Positions 43,340 to 56,200 of a stretch of DNA of 64,000 nt are shown in pieces (the stretch's first letter is position 1; each line of letters starts with the position of its first letter). The stretch is from Chaetorhynchus papuensis (taxonomy: Eukaryota > Chordata > Aves > Passeriformes > Rhipiduridae), in assembly GCA_013396525.1 (NCBI GenBank), contig VWYX01000121.1, positions 218,881-282,880 of the forward strand, written 5' to 3'. A program made the translations under genes and the position numbers. Below the pieces are notes generated by a model. The model saw only the letters and a list, made by a program, of their open reading frames with translations. It had not been told where the DNA came from and did no database searches.

Positions 43340-43830
43340 AAGAGATTATGAGCAGTCGCATTTAATTTCTTCGGAAGTTACCATTCAAAACATGAGCTGC
43401 TTTTCCTTTTGAACTCACATTCACAAGACTCGTATCTTCACCGAGATGTGGTTTTCCCCTGTACTTTGAGGGACTTTCCTGACAAATTTCCTTTGAACAT
43501 CTAAAAAATGTCCTAAGTATTTACATGAAAAATTGTTCGTTGCCTCAGCTGGTTAGAACGAAGCAAGAAGAGTAAAGATGATAATTCATTGCACGAATGA
43601 TATTGTATGGATTATATCAAACTCCCCAGAATAAGTCTGCACCCACATTATCGTTTTGGAAGGTGGACATATAGCTTCCTAGACAAGTCGATATTAGGGA
43701 ATTAAACGAAACATTTAATTGAAAAGAATTGTTCATATTAATAATTAACCACAGTTTAAACACATGCTCAGCTGATTTCCTTGTCGAGTACTCACTTGCA
43801 ATATTTGCACTGTCCTAGCTGCTGTTAAAT
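43340..43830. promoter_or_regulatory. Candidate conserved non-coding element
   Basis: An AT-rich, motif-dense block: AGTCGCATTTAATTTC, GATGATAATTCATTGC, GAATTAAACG, ACATTTAATTGAAAAG, AATAATTAACCACAG and TTCCTTGTCGAG. It sits between the polypurine tract and the last CpG island of the domain. Enhancer function is inferred from texture only. Confidence 0.35.
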
Positions 43831-44039
43831 GAGTAGGGGAATGCACAAGGGGTGATTATTGATCATATGCAGTGACTGCTGTTTACATTTAAATCCCATT
43901 TGATCCGAACTCTCTCCACGCTCGTCCCCAAATCCCCAAAGCTCTGCTGCTTGATTACAGCGTTTTCCTCTTTGCAGGTTTTTGTTTGTTGCTTTGCGGG
44001 GGCTTTCGACACTTAGTTTGCAGAACGACAGTGAATGCC

Positions 44040-44230
44040 TGAGACCCAGTGAATCCTGCCCCAGGTGTTCGGGAAGCACGGGGAGAAGGGGATGCCCGCA
44101 GCCCCGCGCCCGGCGGGAAGTGCCCCCGCTCTGTGGGCGGCGGGCAGCGGCCCCCGACCGCAACTGCGGGGCTGCAGATCGCAACCCCGGGCTGTCGGAG
44201 AGGGGCTCGGAGCTTTCCTCAGCCCTTACC
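44040..44230. promoter_or_regulatory. Last CpG-rich segment of the SOX1 domain
   Basis: A short CpG-dense patch (CCCCGCGCCCGGCGGG, GGGCGGCGGGCAGCGG). To its right, CpG and GC content fall and stay low to the window end, so it marks the right edge of the island-rich domain. Confidence 0.4.
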
Positions 44231-44299
44231 AGGACTCTTGGGTCAGTACAATAGACATCTGACCTGAAAGTTGCCGCTTCAGAAACCCCAGATTAAAAA

Positions 44300-47200
44300 A
44301 AAAATATATTAAGAAAACCCCAGTGGTTCGCCTGGAGCGCTCCACGCTGAGGGTACTGGGAACTCCTCGGGTTCCAAACACCAGCCCCGAGGTAAGGTCT
44401 CTTCCATGCCTTGACAACACCAACTACAGCCTAGCATCGGATAGCATCGTCAAAGGAGAGATCAGGTTTTACTCTGGAATAATTGCCGCTGAGTTATTTT
44501 AAATCAATTGTAACTGCAACTCTGATGGGCAGCGCGGCTGGCTCTGCGGCTGGTCCCCGGCTTTAGAGAGGAGCCTAGACTGTCCTTACTCAATTTCCTC
44601 ATGCAGAAAAATGCCTGTAGCTGTTATCCAGCCCATTTGCCTGCAAAAAAAGGCTATGGTAGAATGTTACCCTTGTTTTCCAACAAGTAAGTCATCAACA
44701 AATCTGGAAAAAAAATCATTGACATCCTCGATAGATATTAAAAATCTCCTCTTGCTACTTCAAAATGGACATTCTGTTACCTCTAATGTTTGCCTTTTTA
44801 ACCAATCCACTTGTATGAATATTTGATTGCTTTCCACCATAGACACAGCTGTTTCTTTTTCAGCATTCTGCCATGAAACAGTTGCAAGCCTCTGAAGTCA
44901 AAATATAATTGACATAGCTAAACATTTTTTTCTCGAAATGCAGCAGTTTTATGAAGTCTTGAAATTAAGTCCAGTGACAACCTGCCTGTCCTACAATTGC
45001 TCTGAAATACAGATCGACAGATCGGCACCCTCTCCAACTGCAATGTCATGAGAAATCCAGGCACTCAAACTGTGTTTATTCCCATACTTCAAATGATATA
45101 GTAAGATGTTTTCAAGGTGGAAGTATCATCAAACAAGTTCAAATGATAGAGATGGGAAATGACTAAAATGACATTGGACACGTAAACAAAGATTATCCCA
45201 ATTTTAGTGTTTAAGGATTAAACGGGTTTTGTGCTGTAGACAGGAAAAACAGAGTTCACCAAAATCGTGTCTCCCATGGGCTTGGTTTCTGTGATTGCTG
45301 TGGAATGATGCCTGATTCATACTGGAGTGAAATAAGAGGGAAGCTATGACTTCTGTAACATGCAAGCTATAAAAATCAACAGGGGAAATCTAATTGTTTG
45401 TTTGTGTTGATTCTCTCATTTAATTTTGGAGCAGTAGAGAGTAATGTAATTGTTTTCTCAGTGTGGTGAGGTTTTTTTTGGGAGGGGGGTGGGGGTGTTT
45501 AGGTCTTAGATTTGTTTCCCCTTTCAGTAGGGTCTGAAGTCCAAACCACACCATCCAAGTGCAGAATATACATTCCAAGACCAAAGTGCAAACGAGTTTT
45601 TCAAGTGGCTTATGAGTAGAAATGATGGGGTGAAGATTAGGTTATCCCACTGCAATGCAATCCAGTTGTTTGATGATATCATCAAAGTTGAAGGTATTGC
45701 TTTAAAAGGGTGCATCACTTAGCATCAGGCTTAGCTTCAAAGAGACTGAGGCAAACTAACACTGCTCATTGAAGAATGAAGTGTTTAGAGACTGTCATCA
45801 TTGTCATGAACCCACCAGAACACCTTATGGCTTTAAGAGATCAATTCCTTTCTGAGTTTCCAAGCACATGTACTAAAAGATCAGATTTTTACGGCAACGG
45901 CAGAAATGGTTGCACATATTTTGTATACATTTAACATCAGGTATTTGTATTTCCTGGGGGAGATGACAGTATATTTTCCATTTGATGCCCCAGCAGTATA
46001 TGCAAAAAGAGGGTGTATATTTTCTTCTGTTTACTCTGTAGATGTTCCAGTGCTGGAGAAGTTCCTTCTCAAATCATTGGGATGAGTAGATCACAATGAG
46101 GCATAGCTTGCTGAGACACTGACTGCTATGAAACTATTCAAACCTTTCAGCTCCTCTTCCAGTGAAGATGATTCACTTTTGCTATTTTACCAGGACTGCC
46201 CCTGGGTCACCCGGGGGTTGGATTGTTTTTCTGTTACATTAGGTCCAGCCGTGCTGTCAGTTTGCTGCCTTACGCTTCACCGAAGTGTCCTGATGCTCTG
46301 ATTGTTGCCACTGCAGAAATCCTGGGCTTTTAGCTGGGATGGACATCTCATCCTTTGTGAGAAAACCTGGAGGAAGGAGAGAGGATGGTTTTCACCGGAG
46401 CCCTCTCCTCGCAGGCAATATGGATATGAGCCAATCTGAGCTGGGAGTCATGGACTTACACCCTGTTTCAGCTATCAAAAGCTGTTCACATGCATTGAAA
46501 CAGTGCAATCAACTGGCTATTAATAACGAGTAAGAAACAGCCTGAGGTCCCTGGTAAGTCCTCTGGATTTCAGATTTGTAGGGCTCCAGGATATTTAGAC
46601 ACAAAATTGTCACTGAAATGAACATAAGCTCTGAATCTAAATCCCCGGACTTAAATATCCCTGAGCTGAAGATGTGAGATATCTGGCTTAATCTCCCCAA
46701 GCCTCCACTGAACCACAGATACACTGGATACTATAGCACACAGGAACATCACAGAGAAATTAGGAGAACAAACTTGCTAATACTTTTAAAGAGACATAAA
46801 GAGGCAACAAACGTACTCAAGATTATCATTACTATTTACCACCATGACACTCACAGGCTGGGAAAGCAGGAGATAATATTTAGAAAAATCTGAGGAATAT
46901 TGTCTTGTTTGAAAATATCTCTGCTACTAATGTGATGACTGTCTAGTGGAGTTGTGGTTGCTGGGAATTCACACACTGATTTTATGGAGAGATAAAAGAG
47001 TGGAGTTTATATGGAATAAACCCCTTTTGAATAAAACAATCTGCATAAATGCTTTAAGAAAGCCTATAATTATGATAAAAATGTTGCTCAGAGTTAAAAT
47101 TATGAAGCAATCAAAATTTATAAACAGTCTCATCGACTTTTAATCATACTTTCTCATATACAAACTGTAGAAAACATATAGTAGCAATATATAACAATAC

Positions 47201-50200
47201 ATATTTTATTTTTGGTAATTTAGGGTGCCATGCCATGCTCTTTATTCAGACAAAGCTTGCATGTCAAGCTCTACAGTACTATCCTTAAATGTCAAAAATG
47301 CATAAAGTCCACTAGTTTTATATATACTTAGATGAGGTTTTGTCCTGCTGGCTGCTAAATGCCTCTGGAGAGGTGTTGTGCCCTCTCTGGGCTGGATTCA
47401 AAACTTTCTTTGGTCATATTCCCACCAAAAAACCTCTGGATCAGGGCCTCTACTCTGACTGCCTGCTCTGAAGGTGTTCACTCAGCCTATCACAGGATCC
47501 TACCCACACCTCCCCTGAAACTCCCTTGCAGACATTGCTCTTCATTTGTCATTCATTAAGGAGAATGCTCAAATTACACGCATCATGTAGGACTTGGATG
47601 GCAAGAGATATTCAAAAGAAGGAATATTTGTAATGGGAACCTTGCCAACTTGAATGGTAGCCTACCATGTCTATAAGCTCCATTGTTTCCTTTGAACTGA
47701 ACTAGCAGAACACATTCGGGATGCATCCTGATAGTAACAAGTCTCCCTTGGCAAGCAGTAAAATTCATTGGTATTATTGTGTCATGAAAAATATTATCAC
47801 AAATGGGATCAGATAGGTCAAATTAATGAAATATTTGCTTCAAGAAATATGTATTTTTAATGCAATATTACTAGATTCTTTTCTGGAACAGAATAGCATG
47901 CAGAGTATTCGACCTGAATTTCTTATGAAAATGAGATCTTCTATTGAATTGACTGGCACAGCTATTATTGATAGGTTAACTGTCCAAGTCTTCTTAATTA
48001 TCAGAGTGAACAGCCTTTTCTGCTAAAACATTGATTCAACTGCTGCGTTCAGCTAGATATATTAATAAAGAACAACTGCCCTGAGTTCCACAAGGAGTAC
48101 ACCTTCCTAATGGAGTGTGAAGTCATGTCCATAAATACACTTTCAGTGTTTTCAAGGGGTGACACCCTTCCAGGATTTCCTATTGATTCCATTTGTCTTC
48201 AGGTCCTTGTGACCTCACTCCCATTTCACTGACTAAAAGCCTGAAACAAAAGTTGCCAAGTGCACTAGTGGTGAGGAGAAAGACTGGAGAAGTCTCCTTC
48301 CACAGAGTCTGTAGGGCAAGACTCCAGGGGATGCTCATCCTCTTTGTCTGTGGAGCAATATGAACACTTTGCAGCTTTTTCAAAGAAATCATGCTGTATT
48401 TTATATGAATTCTGCAGGAAACATGTTTTTGGCCTAGGAAAGTGAATCCTCAGCTTGATCCTCAGCTATATGATTTAGATGGCAGTATTTGAAGGACAGA
48501 GAAGCATCATGCCTGCAGCTTGATGTGCATTCTCTGGTAGCTTTTGACTATCAAGCAATGGCATTCTTGGATATACTTGCCATGCTCCTGCCCATGTCCC
48601 AAATCCCAGCACAGTGCAACTTCCTTTTTCAGCCAAAAAAAAAAAAAAAGACCATTGTCCTTTTGGGATTTTGTGATTTGTGGGAGAGAAAGGCAGATTT
48701 TGTATTTTCTTCTTTTTACAGACCAGTTTTCTGACACTGGCCCTATTAGGGGTTTGCCTACAGAAGGATGGGTAGAAGTTATTTTCTGTGAGTAATATGA
48801 CACTTCATTTAAAAGACTTCCTTGCTATGAAATCTCTGTATTTAGCAGTCTATAATCACTAAATATAAACATCAAGTCTCACTTTGTGTCTATATGTGGG
48901 CCTAAAAATATTGTTCTGTTTCCAGCTGAGACAGATCAATGTCATGTGTGCACTGTGTGGGATGGAGGGCAAAAATACTACAACAAAACCTAAACAAACC
49001 TAAAGCATGAACCAAACATTTTGTACACTTACATTAAATTATACTGAAAATTGGGAGCATGAACTACAAAACTAGGCTTCTTTCTGTTTTACAAACTGCA
49101 ACGTCTGTTAAGAAAAACTAAAGCATAATTGCAAGTTGAAATTTCCTGCCTATTCTTAAATCGACATTTGTGTTTTTCTCTCATCATCTCCCACAAGTTA
49201 ATGCAGAAGCTTCCTAACCCACTTGTTATATATCCCATTCAATGTAACATTTTAGCAATTTCTCCAAATGTTGGTGTTCATTTTCACAGACATGGAAACC
49301 AATTTGATGTGTCCTTTTAATGAGTCATTTTCATGCAAGGAGAAAAATAGTGGTTGGGGAAGTTCCTAAAGCATTCTGCTCATTGATTTTAAGATTCCCT
49401 TTTTAACCTATGTTGCTTAAAACCCAGATTGTTTTGTCACAAGAGTTATTCAAACCATCTTTTCTTCTAACTCATAAGTTTGAAGAACTCCAGCTTCCTT
49501 TTACGCCTTTGTAGGGGCTGCAATTTTGTCACTGAATTGACTTTGACACAAAACAATGAAGTGAAATTCAAGGTTTAGTTTAAAAAGTTTTTAACACTTG
49601 GGCTGCTAATGGTAACTATCAAAATGTTAGAAGGATGCAAAACCACCTGTGCATGGTAGTGCAAGGGAAGTGCACATGGAACTCTTGTAGGGCAGAAGTT
49701 CTCTTCATCCAAAGCAGACATTGACTTTAAACCATAAAGGTGACAACATAAATGTAATTTTTTAAGCTTGGCTCCTGTACTGATAATTTCAGCAGTGTTT
49801 CTTATGAACACACAAACCTACTTATCTTGCTTGAATTCTGAGCTCAGCAAAGGATGGCATGCTTGAGAAGAAAACTAATGGCAATGGATAGTTTCTTCAG
49901 AGGAACAAGGAACTTGGGACCCAACAAAAAAACCGTGTGAAGAACAGATGGGCCAGACCTGCTACACTGGTCACTGAAGCAACTGCAGTGGTCATCATAA
50001 CCCTGCCTATGGTCACATGTGCTCTTGCACTAGCCTTCCTTTGGGGTTTCACTCAACTGACCAAAGATGGAGAGATGGCACATACTGAGCTTTCAGGCAC
50101 CAATAACGGAGTGCCCAAACATTTGGCTACAGTGGGCCACATGAGCTGTGCCACACTGAAGAATGTAGGTGTGTTTTCCAACCCCTTTGCTTTGGTGAGA

Positions 50201-53200
50201 CAACTCAGATGTGGCCTAGCTCCGTGATAGGTGTAGATTGAGGTACACATCATCCAATCCCTGTGTTCAGCTTTCTTTTCAGATGCACTCGCAAAGAGTT
50301 GTGGCATGTATGGCAGTGAGTGCCCTCATCTAAAGCACTGAGATTCATCTCTATTGGGTGAGCACCCTACAACAAAGGATACAGCTCCAGCCACTTAAAG
50401 AGGTGGGAGAATGTGCAAAAAAAAAGCATAAAGGAAGGTGGTCCCTGTAGCCTTTTGCATTCCCACCTGTACATGGCATTTAGGGGGGGGCTGCAGGCAG
50501 TGTGTGTGTGCAAGGCATGAACTTTTGGCCATGCTGTCAGGGCAGCAGGGGTATGCACTGGGGCACTGGGGAAAGAGTTACAGGACACAGACTGCCAGAA
50601 CAACTCATCCAGTTTACAGTTTCCTCCCGGAGGCAAGCTGGTGGGTCACAGGGAATAGGCTACAGGATCGAATGAAAGTTTTTCCAGATTTTGCTTGCTG
50701 GATATATGCAAAGCACATCGGTGCAACTTGTGACTACAACTCAGTCTTGCAAAAGTAAATTTTGTCAGAATAAGGGACCATTAGAAAGCAAATTCTCTAG
50801 GATTCATGTGAGACCATTTAAAAGCAAAATCATAGCTCATTTTTTTTTAAACTAAAGACTAGTCTTCTAAAAGCAAGAATTGACCATAATTTAGTTGAAA
50901 TGTAGGTGAAATTGGTAGGTGAAGCTACTGGTGAACAGAATTTATAGTGTGCAGGCTCTATAAATTATGTTCAATATATCTTCCAAACTACACAAATAAA
51001 ATGACAATTATTTATTAAAAATCCGACATTACTACAAAAGTTTAAAGTTTCTTTTTGGGCACAATGACATTGGCCGTACTTGGAGTCTGTATATTAGATT
51101 GATAGAGGTTGTCATGAAATTGTAAAAGCCTTACCAAAGAGTGAAACCACTGCACACATGCTGAACTACCTAACCCAGCCATGAATTGTCTAAACAAAAT
51201 AATTTGATACTGGCTGTTTTCCACATTTTAATTAGCAAGTACAGACGGCTGTTGCATAATCCTATTTAATGTCTATGCTTGATACCTCCTGAATAGCCCA
51301 GTGATTAAATTCATACCTTAGTGTGGCTAACTGCATTAGCTGAAAGAAAACTGCTAGCACTAAGATTCACCTTCTGACATAAACCTAATGCAAGCATGCC
51401 TCCTTCATTGGCTTAACAGAGAAAAAGCTCTTTTAATTTATAGTCTGTTGGTTGCAAAGATGCCCTGAGGTATTTCGTACAAACGTATATTGATGTCTTC
51501 TCCAAGTTGTTCCTCCCCAGCAGTTTCCTTGCAACAGAGGTCACAGTGGCCCCATTAGATAATCACCACCCTCAACGACATCCAGCCTAGTCATGCAGCT
51601 GATGACAGAAATCACAGAAAACAATGGGCTGCCTTGGCCAGGTTTCCCCTGGGGACAGATTCATAGGAGGGGAAGGGAGAGCAGGTGTGGAATTTGCAGC
51701 CCACCTGTCTAAGTGCTGGGCCCCAAGGTGCAGCGAGGGCTGTGCTCCTGCTCTCCATTGCTGGTGCTGCTGGTGCTGCTGCTGCCACTGCCTCACACTG
51801 CTGCCTGCCACAAAGCAACCAGCTCTCCAGCCCTGTTAATTATGGGGGCTAACAAGCTACTCACCCACCTGTGTGCAACACAAATCACACTAATTAAATT
51901 CTCATCATTTAAGATTTTTGGAGTCACAAACAGTGACAGTTCTGCCCTGCCTACCTACTGGTAACCATTTTTTTCTGTGCTTTTTTTTTCCCCCTCCACA
52001 CAACCCTGCTGTTTTAATTGATGTTATGAGAAACAAGAGACAGCGCTGGCATCTCACTGCTGCTTTCTTATTTGAGTCTTACTGTTCAACGAATATTTTT
52101 GTTTGGTGTTCAAATAAAAGGGTAGAGCTTTAAGTGTTTGCTTAGCCACATTAGGATATATATTTTAACATGCTTAACTGTTTCTTCACATGAGAAAAAG
52201 AACTTGCCAGTTGATCAACAGGGGCATGAGCCCCTGTCGGTAGAGAACTTACGTGCGTTTACTTAGACAAATAAAAATTTACATAAAAATAACCTTTAAA
52301 TGTTTTAAATGCAGAAAGGAACATGAAAAAAAATTCTAAATTATTAAACAAGATTTTTATCTCAGCTCAGTTCGTCTCTTAAAAAAAACAAACCCAAAAC
52401 TACCATAAAGAAAACTAATTATGTTATGTTTTATCTTATCTCTCCCAAAATATATTTTATTACAAAAGTCTAGAATATCTGTTGTGCAGCTTTCTGTGCA
52501 TTTTAATAACTATTTTAAAAAATTTTAAAGGGAGGGTACATATTTTTGTTTATTGAAATATTTATTGGATGACAGAATGTACAGCTCTCAGTGAGATTGT
52601 ACATATGATTTTAAAAGAAAATGGCTTGTGGTGGGTTTGTCTTAAAACCAAAGGGTTCCTTTCTGTTGCTGGCATAAAGTTACAAAAAGCCACACTGGCA
52701 TTGTTCAGGAACAAGGGACAATATTCTATCTCTTGTCAGTGGTGGAAGTAGAGATATATAATTTTATGCTTGATTTTTATAAGGAAGTTAGTTTTGTGAA
52801 TGTACTATGGCTCAGTAATAATAAAAGGAAGCATCAACATAAATTTGTAACAACATTGACTTCGTTTGCTGAGTCAAGACCATAAAGAAACTCACCGAAG
52901 GTTTTATGCTGTTAATCTGTAAGTTCAGGAAATCTGAACTGGACTTCCAACAAGACCAAGAGGTATTTTTCATGTCCTCAAAACATTACCTCTGCATTAA
53001 ATACCACCCCTGGCTATACCTGTAAAATGCTGCTTCCAGTGTTGCCTGGACAGTGTCATTTGTCCAGGGGGCAAAGAAAAACACAAGCCCAAATAAATGT
53101 TTGTGGACAGGAACTGAGATGGACATCCCAGAAGAAGAGATATTTCCCAAATCCTAAAATGGTTTTTATGGTTCTGATTTATCAGTCTTTTTTCCACAGA

Positions 53201-56200
53201 ACTCCTGCTGGATGCAAAACAGAGTTCAATGGGAGAAAACGATGGCATGAGTGGATGACATGGAGTGTACTCCAATACATCTAGAATTAATTTAATGTTC
53301 TCTTAAGGAGAAGGTGAAAGCCAGTACTAGAGATAGTGTAATATACGATTGGTCCACAAGAAGTTTTTTTAGATACTTTTTGTTTGTTTTGATTTTATGC
53401 ACTTCTCTTTGGGTGCTTTATTCCAGACAAACTCCATGCAGAAATTTATAAAGATTCCCCTCATTCCATCTATGTCCAACAAATAAAAAAAAAAAAAATA
53501 CAAAAGCATGCAAGGATACTAGATTAATTATGGGGAACACTGTGCTTGTTCATGATTTTCATGATACTTATTTAAAGGCATCAAAATAAGTGAGAAGGAT
53601 CTTTGAGTTTTATTTATCTGAAGCCTCGAGATAACAAAAAAGTTTGTGATTCCTTTGAGCAGCCAGAAGTGGCTGATACCCAGTACTGAGAAAGGAATCT
53701 TATTCAAAATAGGGTAATTCTTAACCTCCATTTCCATTTCTTCCATTTCTCTCTACAGTCCCAAAGACAGTTTATGTGTTAAGCTCTGATACTCAAAGTG
53801 GAAGCAGGTATTTCTTAAAGACATGGGAGTACACGGAGAATCTTTAGGAACTGAGAGACCCTCAAACTCCATGACTTTTTATTTTTGTTAGCCTGGCTTG
53901 GAAATAAAGGCTAAAAAGTTATCTTATGAAAATCAGTGGCATATCTTAGACAACAAAAAAAGTAAAAACGCAGTTCAAGTAATGAATGGAATAACTTCAA
54001 TTATGTTTGGTTTGGTTGTACTCAGAAAATCTCACTTATACAAATGTGTTTTAAAGTTAATTATCTACTATAATTCTAATCTAAATATATTAAAGGGATT
54101 TCTTTCTCATTCTTAGTCTCCTGTGAAGTCATTTGAATGTCCAAGTGATTGAACTCTAGCATAAAAGTGTTGACATTAAAATAGGGTGTAATAAAGAGAG
54201 CCAGTTAATTGCTAGAAGGTCAATGAAGAGAAAAGGACTGTGTTCAATTTAACAGTAGCACAGCAAGCAATGCTAGCAAGTGAAATCGCTGCCAAAGAAC
54301 GGACATATGGGTGACCCGCACTGAAGAAAATGAAAAATAACATACCATTTTCTTATTTTCAGGTAATTGAAGTTGCAGATGGTTCTGTGATTGACAATTC
54401 ATACAGAAAAACTGAGTGAGATGTACCTTGCCAAGAGTCTGTATTCTCAAAGTCTGTATCTGAGCTGGTGATCTGAACACCCTGTAAAGTCAGTGGAAAC
54501 AAATGGTTTCTTACTAAATTACACGTCTAAAATGTAGTTCTCTAGAACTACATGTATTTTTGTTACTAATGTGAAGTGGAGAGACCTGGAGGTGACAAGT
54601 TCAGATGTGAACACCTAAAACTAGATGATAGAAATCTACCAAAGGCATCTCTGATGCTGGAAAACCATTAGCACTGTAGGTGGGACAAGGGAAGACCAGG
54701 GAGTAACAGCCTTGGACACCTACCAGCTGCTGCCACACCAGATCTTCAGTGGGGAGCTTCAAGACTGTCCAGTGGCACTACAGAAACTTAGCAATTGTGC
54801 CAGTTCTTGGTTTTATAGAATATATACAGACTATACACTGTGGTTCAGAACTTAGAAAGAAGATCCTTGTTTCATGATTCTGTTTCTAGATCAAACTTTC
54901 TGTATGAAGTACTAAACTGGCAGTTTGCATCAAACTAGTCTTGAAAGGAGAAATCCTCAGGAAGCAATATATGCTCTTACACTGGTTAGTGATGCATGAA
55001 GCAGCTGGAGTAGGACTGCAAATCTTTAGTCCTAAGAAGCCTTAGTCTTGCTTTTACCGTTGACTCAAAAATATACACTGAGATGAAGCCATTGTCTGTA
55101 GATAGGGCTGGTCATAGGCTTCCTTGAAGAAAATTCTACTTCACAGACTCCCAAACACCTTCAGTTGTTTTCAAGTTAGGCTTTGGAAGTACTTATTTAG
55201 AACACTGTATGTCCTGCTGATTTTATTGCACTTCCTTTGAACTGGGGAACGCACTCTAATACTGTGCTTTGTAATCTGCATTATCACCAAACTATTTTTA
55301 CACTGTGATTTTCAGCAGTTGGGATATTTGAAACGTTAATGCTTTGCACTCACAATTCGATCTTGGGCACCAGCCTGCTTTCCCAGGCTATGGCCATTAG
55401 CAAACACGTAGCTGAAAGTGCAAGTGTTCAGATATATATTCATGTATTTATACTGTGATCATGAAATTGAAAAAGCTCTTTCACAAGTACAAAATAGAAG
55501 ATTAGGCCTCTCTTCAGCTGAATAACATATTCTCCTCCCTTCAGCATCTTGTTCCCCATCAAACCACCAACATGCAACAAAGACTTGTTCTCCACTGTGC
55601 TGTAAAACCCAAGTCTTACCATTTTTCTATAAATTCTCTGGTGCTATCTTGGGGCAAGAATACTTCTTATTCTTTATTTTCTCTAGTGAACAAATGCTTA
55701 CAAATGTAATAATTTTGTATGCTGACAGTTGTGTCAGTTTGTGAAGGTAAAGGTCCCCCTTCTTTGCTTCTACTTAAGCACACAGAACCTGGCTTATGTC
55801 TTGTCTGTGTTATGGTATCTTAATTATAGATCATCATAGAAGATATCTAAGAATTGCAGTCCAGCTTTTGATTATTTGTTTCGTGTAGCTTGTTTACTGT
55901 CTAACTCAGTTAATTTATTGCCTTCATTATATACTAATGCTGTGGCATGATCAAATGTCACTGAATGGTTATAATGCTGTTGCAAATGTAACCAGATTGG
56001 GAAAATACTGTTGATACAGGCATTGAGATTCTTCCAATCAAGTCCAAGAAATTTGAACTAATTTGACACTCTCTTTGGGGCAAAGCAGCTTTAAAAAAGT
56101 CTTCTGTGTTAAAACTACTGGTTTATATCTATACTTTATCTATACTTTTATATTTATATATCTATTCTTTACATATAATGAATTTACTCCTTAATTTACT

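Noticed and set aside
41950..43341. Frames of 414-461 residues on both strands near 42-43 kb
   Set aside because: They are created by the 919-base gap and the GAAG repeat (Lys-Glu-Gly-Arg or Phe-Leu-Pro-Ser repeats), not by real coding sequence.
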